This document shows, in pieces, positions 43,895-54,412 of a stretch of 64,000 bases of DNA. Numbering within the stretch: the stretch's first letter is position 1; each line of letters begins with the position of its first letter. The DNA lies in the NCBI GenBank assembly GCA_036417435.1, contig CM070912.1, positions 23,052,055 through 23,116,054 on the forward strand. Direction: 5' to 3'. The stretch is from Inia geoffrensis (taxonomy: Eukaryota; Chordata; Mammalia; Artiodactyla; Iniidae). A program made the position numbers and the translations under genes. The notes beneath the pieces are model-generated. The model did not search any database. It was not told the DNA's origin and saw nothing but the letters and a program-made list of their open reading frames with translations.

Positions 43895-44198
43895 GGGCTT
43901 CCCTGGGGGCGCGGTGGTTGAGAATCTGCCTGCCAATGCAGGGGACATGGGTTCGAGCCCTGGTCTGGGAAGATCCCACATGCCGCAGAGCAACTAGGCC
44001 CATGAGCCACAACTACTGAGCCTGCGCGTCTGGAGCTTGTGCTCCGCAACAGGAGAGGCCATGACAGTGAGAGGCCCGCGCACCGCGAAGAAGAGTGGCC
44101 CCCGCTCGCTGCAACTAGAGAAAGCCCTCGCACAGAAACGAAGACCCAACACAGCCCCCCAAAACAAATAAATAAATAGCGTTCCCTTAAAAAAAAAA
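43895..44198 (+). mobile_element. CHR SINE, intermediate form
   Basis: Combines the body of the short form ('gcgtctggagcttgtgctcc', 'cagtgagaggcccgcgcacc') with the 3' block of the long form ('caactagagaaagccctcgc', 'aacgaagacccaacacagcc'). Target duplications 'aatcctt' at 43,888-43,894 and 44,199-44,205. Confidence 0.93.
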
Positions 44199-44205
44199 AT
44201 CCTTA

Positions 44206-45189
44206 CTGAAAGTAGTTTGTTGTATAAAGGAGGGAAGTATTAAAGACTAATCTACCCTGGGTGTAAAATACTAGGAGTGCCACTGGGGAGTACACTCAGT
44301 AATGGTAACATTAGATTTGTACTCATTGTATTGTTATAAATATTACTTTGTCTTTATTCAATATATTAAAGCAATTTTAAATCAAACAGTGCAAAGAAAT
44401 ACAGAATAGGTCTAATTCTACTTTCTAAATTCCCTTCTCTAATCTTGTCCTCCCTAACTTAATTTCCTTCAACCTTTCTGTGCAGGCTCTTTGTTTCAAG
44501 GTTTCCTCTTACGACAAAACAGCAATACTGGGAATTTAAGTATCCTAAACCTTCCCTTTTTTGGATGCTTCTTCCAAAATAAAATGATGGAAGCAATAAA
44601 TTACCCCAAAGAGAAAGAGATGAAGAGTGTAGAGGGAAATTTTCCTTCACACAGCTTCCAGCCATGGTCCCCTTGACCCTCGGGCTTACCCCTCCTGGGT
44701 CTGTCCTGCAAGATCTTTCTGAAGACCCGCTGTCTGTCAATCACACATCCCATCAGACCGTGAACCCCAGGGCAGGCACACAGGGGCGCTGATTCCCAAA
44801 CCTAGTGCCCACGTATTGACCAGCTACCATGGCAACGAGAACCGAGCCGCATTAGGCCCTGAGCTGAGTCATCTGAAAGCCCCACTGGACCCCACAGGGA
44901 CGAGGGTTATCGACTCTCTCCCTGCCTAGCTCTCCTTCCTGCCACTGCTGCATATTTACTCCACATCAATACTGAGCAGAAAAGGGCCCCTGAATCATCG
45001 ATGCTTGGATTCATAAATAAGGGAGCACATTAGTGTCAGCTCGGGTGCTCTTTAGAATTGCCCTGACCTGGCACGAACATCCCCAAGGCTGGGGCTGCAT
45101 TCAAGTATTTAAAAGACATCCCACCAGGTGAGTTTCAGGCAGAACCCCAGTTAAGAACCACTGCTGTACAGAGCATAAGCAGAGTTTAC
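44206..45189. other. unassigned stretch with RFX and AP-1 motifs
   Basis: No repeat recognised over nearly 1 kb. See 44,823-44,872 for the motif pair. Confidence 0.4.
44823..44872. promoter_or_regulatory. X-box plus AP-1/MARE-like pair
   Basis: 'gctaccatggcaac' at 44,823-44,836 is an RFX-type palindrome. 'gctgagtcat' at 44,863 contains TGAGTCA, an AP-1/NF-E2 core, about 27 bp downstream. Confidence 0.4.
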
Positions 45190-45960
45190 AGAAGGACATG
45201 CCAAAGGATTTCAGACACAAGATGCTAACCTCACCCAGAGACAGGAACCCCGCAATACAATCGTATTTTTCTCCTATCAGATCGGCAAAGAGCAAAAGTT
45301 TGATACTCACGGACAAAGGGCTAATCCCTCTAGTTTATAAAGCGCATCTACAAATAGATAATGAAGAGACCGATTATCCAATCCAACAGAAAAAGGGCAG
45401 GGGAGATGAACAGATAGTTGACAGAAAGGGAAATACAAGTGATTCTTAAATATATGAAAAGATGATCGTTTCATTTATAACAAGAAAATCTAATAAAACA
45501 ATCCATCCGAAAGTTTGGTAATACACTGATAAGGTCATCCGGGAGCGGCAGGCTGGTGAGAAGGCAAATTGATAGAGCCCCCAGCAGGCAGAATCTAGGA
45601 AGTTATAAGCATTTTTAATCTTTGAGTCATCAATTCCATTCTTAGGAATCTAACCATCTGATGTAATTGTACATGTGTGAAAAGATTTAAGTACAAGGAT
45701 ATTCATTTTCAGAGTTGTCTGAAGATCAGAAATAACCAATTTCCCAATAAAAGACCAGTTAAATCAATTAGAGTTGATTACTCTACTAGACAACCATTTA
45801 AACGAAAGAAGAGGTCAAATCAATGAAACAATCCCTAGACATTTTATTAAATGTAAAAAAATTACATGGTGTAAAATATTATTTTTAGTACAAAATTATT
45901 TTTAGTAATGATCATTTAATAATCACCAATAATCACTGTTTTCTCAACTCATACTTTAGA
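45190..45960 (+). mobile_element. old L1 ORF2 remnant
   Basis: 'cggacaaagggctaatccct', 'tatatgaaaagatgatcgtt', 'tcatcaattccattcttagg' and 'gttgtctgaagatcagaaat' correspond in order to degraded L1M ORF2. Heavily mutated. Confidence 0.7.
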
Positions 45961-46007
45961 TTTAAAATAAATATTTAACTATTATAAAAGAATAAATTTC
46001 TATTTTA

Positions 46008-46216
46008 GGGCTTCCCTGGTGGCGCAGTGGTTGAGAGTCCGCCTGCCGATGCAGGGGACACGGGTTCGTGCCCCGGTCCGGGAAGATCCCACATGCCGCA
46101 GAGCGGCTAGGCCCCGTGAGCCATGGTTGCTGAGCCTGCACGTCCAGAGCCTGTGCTCCACAACGGGAGAGGCCGCAGCAGTGAGAGGTCCATGTACCTC
46201 AAAAAAAAAAAAAAAA
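46008..46216 (+). mobile_element. CHR SINE, short form
   Basis: One extra C near 46,112 and several CpG decays ('ccatggttgc', 'gtccatgtacctc'). Possible short duplication around 'tttctatt'. Confidence 0.95.
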
Positions 46217-46659
46217 GATAGCTGTTTCTATTGTGACTATTGCCTAGGACAGTAGACAGCTCATCAGAATTTCTTCCCGCCTCTTTCTTGACTACTTCCC
46301 TCCATGCCAGCCAACCACAGATCTATCCAATCTTCAGGTTACCCACCTCAATAGCAAACCAGAAATGAGGGTGCCAGGGTGGGAAGTGCCACCCCAGGGA
46401 GCTAACAGACCCCTGGGTGCTTGGTTAGAGCCCCAACAGTCTCTCTCTTGCTCAGGCTCTAAGAGTGAATCAGCTCAGCCCTGCTGCAGAAATGTTTACT
46501 GCACTGAACTGTAATAAAACCCACGCTTAGACTCGAGGAACCATCGCCACTTATATCCTCTTTGACTTTCTAAGTCTATTTTTATTATTCCCCTTCTCGG
46601 TGAGGGTTGTATATATTTGGGGGCTGTGTTCCTTTCATAATAAGTAAACATGTTGGTAA
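46217..46659. other. unassigned stretch
   Basis: Nothing recognised; one AATAAA-like string at 46,513. Confidence 0.35.
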
Positions 46660-46845
46660 ATACTAATTAGAGTTAACATTCATTAAGTGATTGGTATGGG
46701 GCCAGGGATGGTGCTCGGGCATTGGCCTCCATTAGGTTACGCCACCATCACAAGAACCGAATAAGGCTAGCACTCTAATGATCCCCATTTAACAGAGAAG
46801 GAGACCGAGGTGCAGAAAGATGAGGTCACTTGCCCCAAAAATGAG
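46660..46845 (-). repeat. MIR fragment
   Basis: 'taacattcattaagtgattg', 'gatccccatttaacagagaa' and 'gaggtcacttgcccc'. Confidence 0.78.
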
Positions 46846-47457
46846 CAGAGTAGATGCTATGGAAACAGTCTGGTAGTTCCTAAAAAAGTCAAATATGTGG
46901 TTTTCCATATGACCCAGCAATTTCAGTCCTAGGTATACACACAAAAGAAATGAAGGCATATATCTACACAAAAATGTGCCCAGAAATGTTCACAGCAGCA
47001 CTAGTCACAATAGTCAAAAAGTAGGAAAAATCTAAATGTCCATCAACAGGCATAGGGATAAACAATATGTTATATGTCCACACAGTGGAATTTCATTCGG
47101 CCATAAAAATGAATGAGATACTGATTCAGGCTGCAACATGGATGAACCTTGAAAACATGATGCTCCGTGAAAGCAGCCAGACACAGAGGCTACACATTGT
47201 ATGAGTCCATTGATATGAAACGTCCAGAACCAGTAAACCCATCGAGACAGAGAGCAGGTTGGTGGTTGCCACGGGCTGGGGATAGAAGGAAATGGGGAGG
47301 GGCTGCAATGGGGTGATGGGGTTTCTCTGGGGGTGATAAAAATATTATGGAATAGATAGTGATCATGGATGTACAATTCTATGAATTTACTAAAACCCAC
47401 TGAATTGTATAGTTTAATATGGTGAATTTTATACTAAGTGAATTATATCTCAGTTTT
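46846..47457 (+). mobile_element. old L1 ORF2 end and 3' UTR
   Basis: 'atatgacccagcaatttcag', 'ctaaatgtccatcaacaggc', 'acatggatgaaccttgaaaa', 'ggtggttgccacgggctggg' and the end 'gtgaattatatctcag'. Confidence 0.9.
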
Positions 47458-47672
47458 GTTTGTTTGTTTGTATGTTGCGATACGCGGGCTTCCCACTGTT
47501 GTGGCCCCTCCCGTTGTGGAGCACAGGCTCCGGACGCGCAGGCTCAGCGGCCATGGCTCACGAGCCCAGCCGCTCCGCGACACGTGGGATCCTCCCGGAC
47601 CGGGGCACGAACCTGCGTCCCCTGCATCGGCAGGCAGACCCCCAACAACTGCGCCACCAGTGAAGTCCTATA
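47458..47672 (-). mobile_element. CHR SINE, short form, antisense
   Basis: Tail reads as (GTTT)n; ends 'actgcgccaccagtgaagtc'. Target duplications 'ctcagtttt' at 47,449-47,457 and 47,674-47,682. Inserted at the 3' end of the preceding L1. Confidence 0.95.
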
Positions 47673-47682
47673 ACTCAGTTTT

Positions 47683-48221
47683 TTTGAGAGCGAGGCAGAG
47701 CAGGAATTTAACCTCGAGGCTATCTGATCCGAAGTCTCAATTACCACGTTCTGAGAAGCTCATGTGGCTACAAACCCAAACTCCACTTCACTTCCTAAAT
47801 ATCTTCCTTCACTCAGTCCCCACTAATCAAGCTTCTAGAGTTGATGTCAGGTCAGGCAGGGAAACGCTAAGTGCCCGAACAGAGCCAATGATTTGGACAT
47901 GCCAATAGGCCTTCACTTCTGCTGACCACCAGAGCCTGGGGCCGGCTCCTCCCTGGGACGCACAGCAGCATCACAGACAGGCTGCATTAAACAATGCTTT
48001 ATGGCATTCTCAGCAGTCAGCAAGTTAATCACAACTGCCCCGAGTGAGGCCCGCTCCCCCTTTAATACCACCGAGCCGGTTCCCGAAGGAGGCGGCAAGA
48101 TGGATGGCGCTCGTGCATTTTGCTTCACTGATACAAAATAATTTTTCTTCTCCTGCAAGTCTCCTCAATTTCCACCCAACCCCTGCCCAGAGAAGACCGA
48201 AAGCAATAGGCAAGATGGCTT
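47683..48221. other. unassigned stretch
   Basis: Nothing recognised. A 'ggcggcaagatggatggcg' string at 48,091 resembles a YY1 site. Confidence 0.35.
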
Positions 48222-48460
48222 AGCACAAAGGACACAGACTTTAAAGCTTGAGAAGTCTGGGGTCAGATCCTGGCTCTGCCACTTAGGACAGAGTGGCCTC
48301 AAGGTGGAACTTCATTTCTCTGAGCCTCAGTCTACCCACATGTCAAGTGGAGCTAATAACTTCCACCCTTTTCATGGTTATCCTGGGAACCAGGAGATGC
48401 TGAATTTGAATGTTGCAGCTCACACTGGGGGCTCAGTGCATGGCAGCTGTTATTGTTAAC
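48222..48460 (+). repeat. MIR SINE
   Basis: 'gtcagatcctggctctgcca', 'ctctgagcctcagtctaccc' and 'cagtgcatggcagctgttat'. Confidence 0.88.
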
Positions 48461-48549
48461 TGTCTTCTTAGATGAGCTGGGTTATTTCCACATCATTTCC
48501 CCCAGCACACTGAATTGTGGGGATGGCAGCAAACATGGGGGCCAGGAAG

Positions 48550-48660
48550 TGTCTCAAAGTTTCAGTGCACCTGGATGCTTGTTTACACAAAGACCCAGCC
48601 CCAGAGTTTCTGATTCAGGAAGGAGACTGAAGATACTGCATTTATGATAACTAACTCAGG
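48550..48660 (+). mobile_element. MER5A-like fragment
   Basis: 'tctcaaagtttcagtgcacc' and 'cagagtttctgattcaggaa'. Confidence 0.55.
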
Positions 48661-48687
48661 GTTTAAGACTTTCAGATAACGATGTTC

Positions 48688-48862
48688 AGTTCTGGCTGCA
48701 CATTGAAATCACCTGGAAAAGCTTAGGTTTCCTTTTTTTTTTTCATGCCTAGACCATACCCCCAGAGATTCTGATTATTGGGGCTTTTGCATGGCCAGGA
48801 CATTGGGATTTTTTTAAGCTCCCAGTAATTGCAATGTGCAGCCAGGGCTGAGAACCCCTGCC
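48688..48862 (+). mobile_element. MER5-related DNA transposon
   Basis: 'ctggctgcacattgaaatca', 'tttaagctcccagtaattgc' and 'gccagggctgagaacccctg', same subtype as 34,880. Confidence 0.75.
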
Positions 48863-48869
48863 ATGAGCC

Positions 48870-49355
48870 AGGGCTTCTCACAGTGTGGTCCAGCATCCCT
48901 GGGAATTTGTTTAAAATGTAGGGCTTCCCTGGTGGCACAGTGGTTAAGAATCCATCTGCCAATGCAGGGGACATAGGTTCAAGCCCTGGTCCAGGAAGAT
49001 CCCACATGCCGTGGAGCAACGAAGTCCGTGCACCACAACTAGTGAGCCTGTGCTCTAGAGCCCGAGAGCCACAACTACTGAAGCCTGCATGCCTAGAGCC
49101 CGTGCTCTGCAACAAAAGAAGCCCCCGCAATGAGAAGCCCACACACCACAATGAAGAGTAGCCCTCGCTCACTGCAACTAGAGAAAGCCCGTGCACAGCA
49201 ACAAAGACCCAACGCAGCCAAAAATAAATAAATAATTTTTAAATGCAAATTCTCTGTCTGTCCTTCCCCAACCCACTGAGTCAGAAATTCTGGGGGTGGG
49301 ACCACAGCACGGTGGTTCAATGAGTCATCTGGGAGATTCTGAAGCACACTCAAGC
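48870..49355 (-). mobile_element. MER5A-type transposon split by CHR
   Basis: Left 'cttctcacagtgtggtccag'; right 'aatgcaaattctctgtctgt', 'tctgggggtgggaccacagc' and 'cactcaagcataag'. Confidence 0.75.
48921..49237 (+). mobile_element. CHR SINE, long form
   Basis: Long form with AAATAAATAAAT tail; tRNA-like head intact. Flanks 'tttaaaatg' and 'ttttaaatg' may be the target duplication. Confidence 0.94.
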
Positions 49356-49494
49356 ATAAGACACCCCACTACAAGGCACGGTCTCCCCTAACTTGCATGA
49401 GGATAAGAATTATTGGGTGGGGGTATCATTCCTAGACACCTCCCCATCCAGCCTCTGATTCTCAGAGGCTGCAATAGGGCCTGGAAATGTGCAT

Positions 49495-49765
49495 TTTTAC
49501 CAAGCACCCCTTTACTCTCCTGCTCAGTCTCCCAATGATTCCTACAGCCCTTGGAATTAAATCCAAAATCCCCTCCTCAGCCCATCCCTTCTGAGCCTAA
49601 GGCAAGTCAGGGCAACACTGGCTTAAAGAAATGCCAGGTAGGGAACCAGACACCCTACCCACCCCTACCGCCACCACCAGGCTTTCGCCTCATGGTCTTT
49701 ATCGTTCTGTTACAGAGGCTGTTGAGAGCACTGCACACAGTTTCCCTGAAGAGCTTCTCTAACTA
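49495..49765 (+). repeat. L2 LINE fragment
   Basis: 'ctctcctgctcagtctccca', 'ttggaattaaatccaaaatc' and 'gttgagagcactgcacac' match the sense L2 region before the 3' end; weakly conserved. Confidence 0.55.
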
Positions 49766-49845
49766 AATAACTATTTTTACATCCAAACCAACATTACCTC
49801 TGTCACTTGTTTAGTTAGACAATAACCTAAATCGGAGAATGTTAA

Positions 49846-49974
49846 AATATATATATACACACCACACATATATATACATTTACATACCAGGCATGCATAT
49901 ACACACCACACATGCATATGCACACAACATAGACATATATACCATACATGAATATGCATGCCACATATACATGT
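49846..49974. repeat. CA/TA minisatellite, left block
   Basis: TATATA and CACACCACATATA-like units. Nearly identical to the sequence directly after the L1 poly(A) at 51,158-51,269. Confidence 0.88.
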
Positions 49975-51157
49975 GGCTCCACCTCCTAGAGTAATGAAAA
50001 TAAAAACAAAAATAAACAAAGGGGACTTAATTAAACTTAAGAGCTTTTCAACAGCAAAGGAAACCATAAACAAAACGAAAAGACAACCTACAGAATGGGA
50101 GAAAATATTTGCAAATGATTCGACTGACAAGGGCTTAATTTCCAAAGTATACAAACAGCTCATACAACTCAATAACAAAAAAACAAACAACCCAATCAAA
50201 AAAATGGGCAGAAGATCTAAATAGACATTTCTCCAAAGAAGACATACAGATGGCCAAAAACTGCATGAAAAGATGCTCAACATCACTAATTATTAGAGAA
50301 ATGCAAATAAAACTACACTGAGGTATCACCTCCCACCAGTCAGAATGGCCATTATCAAAAAGCCTATAAACAATAAATGCTGGAGAGGGTGTGGACAAAA
50401 GGGAACCCTCTTATACTGTTGGCAGGAATGTAAATTGATACAGCCACTATGGAGAACAGTATGGAGGTTCCTTAAAAAACTAAAAATAGAGTTGCCATAT
50501 GATCCAGCAATCCCACTCCTGGGCATATATCCAGAGGAAACCATAATTCGAAAAGGTACACGCACCCCGATGTTCATTGCAGCACTATTTACAATAACCA
50601 AGACATGGAAACAACCTAAATGTCCATCAACAGATGAACGGATAAAGAAGATGTGGTACATATATACAATGGAATATTACTCAGCCATAAAAAGAATGAA
50701 ATAATGCAGCAACATGCATGGACCTAGAGATTATCTACTAGATGAAGTAAGCCAGAGAAAGACAAATATCATATGATATCCCTTATATGTGGAATCTAAA
50801 AATATGATACAAATGAATTTATTTACAAAACAGAAATAGACTCACAGACATAGAAAACAAACTTACGATTACCAAAGGGGAAAGGTGAGGGGGAGAGATA
50901 AATTAGGAGTTTGGAATTAACATATACACGCTAATATATATATAAAATAGATAATCAACAAGGACCTACTGCATAGCACAGGGAACTCGACTCAATATTC
51001 TGTAATAACCCACATGGGAAAAGAATCTGAAAAAGAACAGATATGTGTATATGTATAACTGAACCACTTTTCTGTACACCTGAAACTAGTACAACATTGT
51101 AAATCAACTATACTTCAATATAAAAAAAATTTTAGATAAATAAATAATAAAATAAAA
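49975..51157 (+). mobile_element. L1 with ORF2 end, 3' UTR and poly(A)
   Basis: 5'-truncated L1 of about 1.18 kb. It opens in ORF2 near 'agtaatgaaaataaaaacaa', carries the ORF2 C-terminus, then a 3' UTR ('gcatagcacagggaactcga', 'ctgaaccacttttctgtaca', 'tcaactatacttcaatataa') and an A/TAAA tail. It is the best preserved L1 here. Confidence 0.95.
50345..50704 (+). pseudogene. L1 ORF2 C-terminal remnant
   Basis: An open 119-codon segment matching the C-terminal domain of the L1 ORF2 reverse transcriptase. Landmarks are CWRGCG at the start, [11 protein letters not shown] in the middle and [11 protein letters not shown] near the end. The cysteine motif C-x3-C-x7-H-x4-C has Tyr in place of the conserved His. 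Upstream ORF2 sequence (49,983-50,344) is recognisable, but the frame changes in the A run near 50,205 and again near 50,310, where one base is missing. The catalytic reverse-transcriptase and endonuclease domains are absent, so it cannot retrotranspose itself. Confidence 0.92.
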
Positions 51158-51490
51158 AATATATATATACGCACCACACATATATATACATTTACATACC
51201 ACACGTGCATATGCATACAATATATACATATATACCATATATGCATAATCATACCACATATACATGTCCATGCCACACATGTCTATACATGTCACATATA
51301 CACACAACACATGCGTATGCATACCACGTATACAGGTACATACCACATACACATATACATACTCCATACACACATATACCTATATATACCACATACACAT
51401 ATACATGCCACACATGCATACACATGCCACATATACAGATACATGGCACACATACCTATATATACCACGTACACCTACACGTATGCCCAC
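51158..51490. repeat. CA/TA minisatellite, right array
   Basis: Continuous array of ACACATATACATACCACA-like units to about 51,490. It gives artificial Tyr/His/Thr-rich frames on both strands. Confidence 0.92.
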
Positions 51491-52354
51491 CCATAACACT
51501 TCCTGAATACCAGCTCCCGCCCCTGCCCTGCACACACGCACACCTCTCTCCCCAGCTGCCACTCATACTCGATTGTCAGAAGCTTTGCTCTTTCTGAGTC
51601 ACTCTGGGGCCCAGAATATTTGCTGAGACCCTGGACCCCACAATCAGTGGGGCACAGACAACAGTCTCCTACCCAAAAGCTGCCCTCTTCTTCCTTGCCA
51701 ACAGCTCCCCAGTCTTGTGCAGGGTGGGATGGCCAAGCAGTCAGGGAAGGTGGCCCATCTCCAGGATAAACTTCCAAGCTAAGGGGTCACAACCTTTCAG
51801 ACCCAATAGCTCCTTTTTTATAACAGAAATATTTGTAGTCCCCGCATTACTCCCCCAAAGGGAAATTCAAGGATACCTACACACATAATTTATTTGTTAA
51901 ATCAGAATAATGACCTGGTTGTAATATAAAAAAAGAATTAAAGGATATCTATAATAAAAATAATAGGCATTTCAATATATAAATGCCCAGACACCACCAC
52001 CTGGACGACATCAGGATGAAGCAACCACATGCTTATAGCATGACTCAAAATCACCATAAAAGCAACGGCCACAAACACCAACAGGCACGGGCCTGTGGGG
52101 AGTCCCTCAAACACCACCGAGCTGGTTGCCACCAGTGATGTGAGCTCCTGAAATAGAGAGGGAGCAACTCTTGTTAACATTCTCAGCAAAACAAAGTACA
52201 GTCTTTCTTTGTTACAGTCTGTAGCTGCATTCCTAGAAAAGTTGGTCAACATTAAAACCCTCAAAGCATGTTGTGTTTATATGCAAAGTGGAGTTAGGTT
52301 CTAAGCTCAGATGATTATAGTGAATGCCTAGAAGAAACACTTTTCACTAGGGGG
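51491..52354. other. unassigned stretch
   Basis: No recognised repeat or gene; the minus frames at 51,475-51,777 and 51,938-52,264 have no support. Confidence 0.4.
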
Positions 52355-52475
52355 ACTGCCCCATACATTCCAAGATATGTAACATCTCTGGCCCCCGCAC
52401 TCTAAATGCCTTTGGCACCCTCTGGTCGTTGTGACAACATCAGTATCCCCATGCATTTTCAAAAACACCCCCTGG
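52355..52475 (+). mobile_element. DNA transposon relic
   Basis: 'aatgcctttggcaccctctg', 'gttgtgacaacatcagtatc' and 'ttcaaaaacaccccctggga' resemble the right half of an old MER-type element. Confidence 0.5.
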
Positions 52476-52925
52476 GATCAGTACCATACCTGTGGAAAGC
52501 TACAGGTTCCAACAGGGAGACAGCCCTCTTGGTCCCTTCCTCCCACCCTTTGGGTTTTGAATGCTATTGTGTGAGGACATGATGCTTGGAACTTTGGCAG
52601 CCATCTTGGGGCCATGAGGTAAAGACTGAAACTTCACAGAGATATCACCTTAGTGCCTAACAATCATTGAGTCAATTCCCCAACCCTCTAACTGCCTGCT
52701 TCCAGACTTCCCATCACACAAATCAAATGCCTTTATTGTTTTAGCTCTATTGTTTGAACATTCTCTGACTTGCAATGGAACACGTCTTTACTAATAGAGG
52801 TAGGCCCAACAGGCCAGCATGGGTGAATAAAACAAATATTAAAGATCCAGGCCATAAAATGATATGATGCCTCAGATTTTACTTTAAATACTCCCAGCAA
52901 AAACAAACAAACAAAAATGACTTCC
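52476..52925. other. unassigned stretch
   Basis: Nothing recognised. Confidence 0.35.
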
Positions 52926-53128
52926 GGGGATTCCCTCGTGGCACAGTGGTTGAGAGTCCACCTGCCGATGCGGGGGACACAGGTTCGTGCCTCTGTCTGG
53001 GAGGATCCCTCATGCCGCGGAGCGGCTGGGCCTGTGAGCCATGGCCACTGAGCCTGCGCGTCCGAAGCCTGTGCTCCGCAACAGGAGAGGCCACAAGTGA
53101 GAGGCCCGCATACCGAAAAAAAAAAAAA
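52926..53128 (+). mobile_element. CHR SINE, short form
   Basis: Head altered to 'gattccctcgtggcacagtg'; lacks the CAACA of the usual 'cacaacagtgagagg'. Short duplication 'gacttcc' at 52,919 and 53,129. Confidence 0.94.
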
Positions 53129-53402
53129 GACTTCCACTTATAAGATGAATAAGTTCTGGGGCTGTAACATATAGCATTGTGACTACACAATCCTGTACTG
53201 TACATTTGAAAGTTGCTAAGAAAGTAGATTTTTAAACTTCTCACCACCAAAAAAAAAAAAAAAAACTGTAAATATGTGAAGTGATGGATGTGTTAACTAA
53301 CCTTATTGTGGTAATAATTTTTCGATATGTACATATATCAAATCATTACATTATACACCCTACACTTACACAATGTTGTATGTCAATTATATCACAATAA
53401 AG
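53129..53402 (+). mobile_element. old L1 3' end
   Basis: 'cttataagatgaataagttc', 'tttgaaagttgctaagaaag', an internal A run at 53,249, and 'cacaatgttgtatgtcaatt'. Same L1 subtype as 62,100. Confidence 0.85.
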
Positions 53403-53811
53403 TGGGGAGGCGGAGGAATGGGATGGGATTGACAAGATTTTCTTTTAAGATAAATCTTGAGAAATCCCTCTTGAGAAAAAAATTTGAATTTTGGCTGTGG
53501 GGACAGATGAAACAAGATGGCAAATGTTGATTGCCACTGAAGCTAGGCAACGGATATACTACACATAATGTACTGTATACGATTGTGAAAAGCATCATAA
53601 GAAAAAGGTGAAAATATATAATATTTTAAGGGGTAATTGTTTTTTTAAAAGTTGGCTCACTTCTCTCCTGAAGCTAGACTATAATTCTTATTTTGTTTTT
53701 TTAGAAGAATTGGAGACTATCCTGAGGGTTGAAATCTGCATCACAAAATGGGTCCCTGTAGATTTTATCATCTCAAGAGTACAGATTAGGGTAACGGAAT
53801 ATTAGAGAAGC
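53403..53811. other. unassigned stretch
   Basis: AT-rich, nothing recognised. Confidence 0.35.
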
Positions 53812-53813
53812 TG

Positions 53814-53875
53814 AGAGACGTTATAGCCCTGTGGCTGAGCCCATGAGAGACGTTACAGCCCTGTGGCTGAGCCCA
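53814..53875. repeat. two-copy tandem duplication (~31 bp)
   Basis: 'gagagacgtta' + T or C + 'agccctgtggctgagccca' occurs twice in direct succession with a single T/C difference. Confidence 0.9.
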
Positions 53876-54085
53876 ATGGCTTGACAGCCGAAAGTTCAGG
53901 CTCTGCTATTTATCGGGTGTGTGACCTTAGGCAACTTACTAACCTCTCTGAGCCTCAGTCACCACTGCTGTAAAACAGGTTTAACAACAGTGCCCACCTC
54001 TTGCATGATTGTAAGAAACAAATGAAATTACATGTGTACTTAAGAAACAGTAGCTGCTGTGGCTATTATTTTATCTTTACTTCGA
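53876..54085 (+). repeat. MIR SINE
   Basis: 'cttgacagccgaaagttcag', 'gtgtgtgaccttaggcaact', 'ctctctgagcctcagtcacc' and a degraded 3' end. Confidence 0.85.
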
Positions 54086-54234
54086 GTCTAAAGCCTGGAA
54101 TCTCAGCCTTCCCTTGCCACCCAGGGAAATGACTAGGTGTTCTCAAGCTTTTAACCTGACTATATTTCTGAGCACCCCCACGTCCGTTCTGATCTTATCT
54201 CCCCTCCCCTCCCCACTCCATCCCAGTATTAATA

Positions 54235-54412
54235 TGGAGTGAACATTTATAATGTCAAGGACTGGGTTGGGCTCTTTACCTGGATTATCTCATTTAATCC
54301 ATGATATTATTAGACCCATTTTACAGAGGAGAGAACTGAGGCTCAGAGAGGTTAAGGTCGTACACCTCTCAGGTGGGCTCTGAAACCAGGTGTACCTGAT
54401 TCCTTAAAGTGG
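54235..54412 (-). repeat. MIR SINE
   Basis: 'gattatctcatttaatccat', 'cccattttacagaggagaga' and 'actgaggctcagagaggtta'. Confidence 0.88.

Noticed and set aside
49777..50286. 169-codon minus-strand frame
   Set aside because: Its Cys/His/Tyr-rich part comes from the CA/TA minisatellite and the rest is the antisense of L1 ORF2.
51205..51597. 130-codon Tyr/His/Thr-rich frame
   Set aside because: A translation of the minisatellite; similar frames exist in all phases and both strands.
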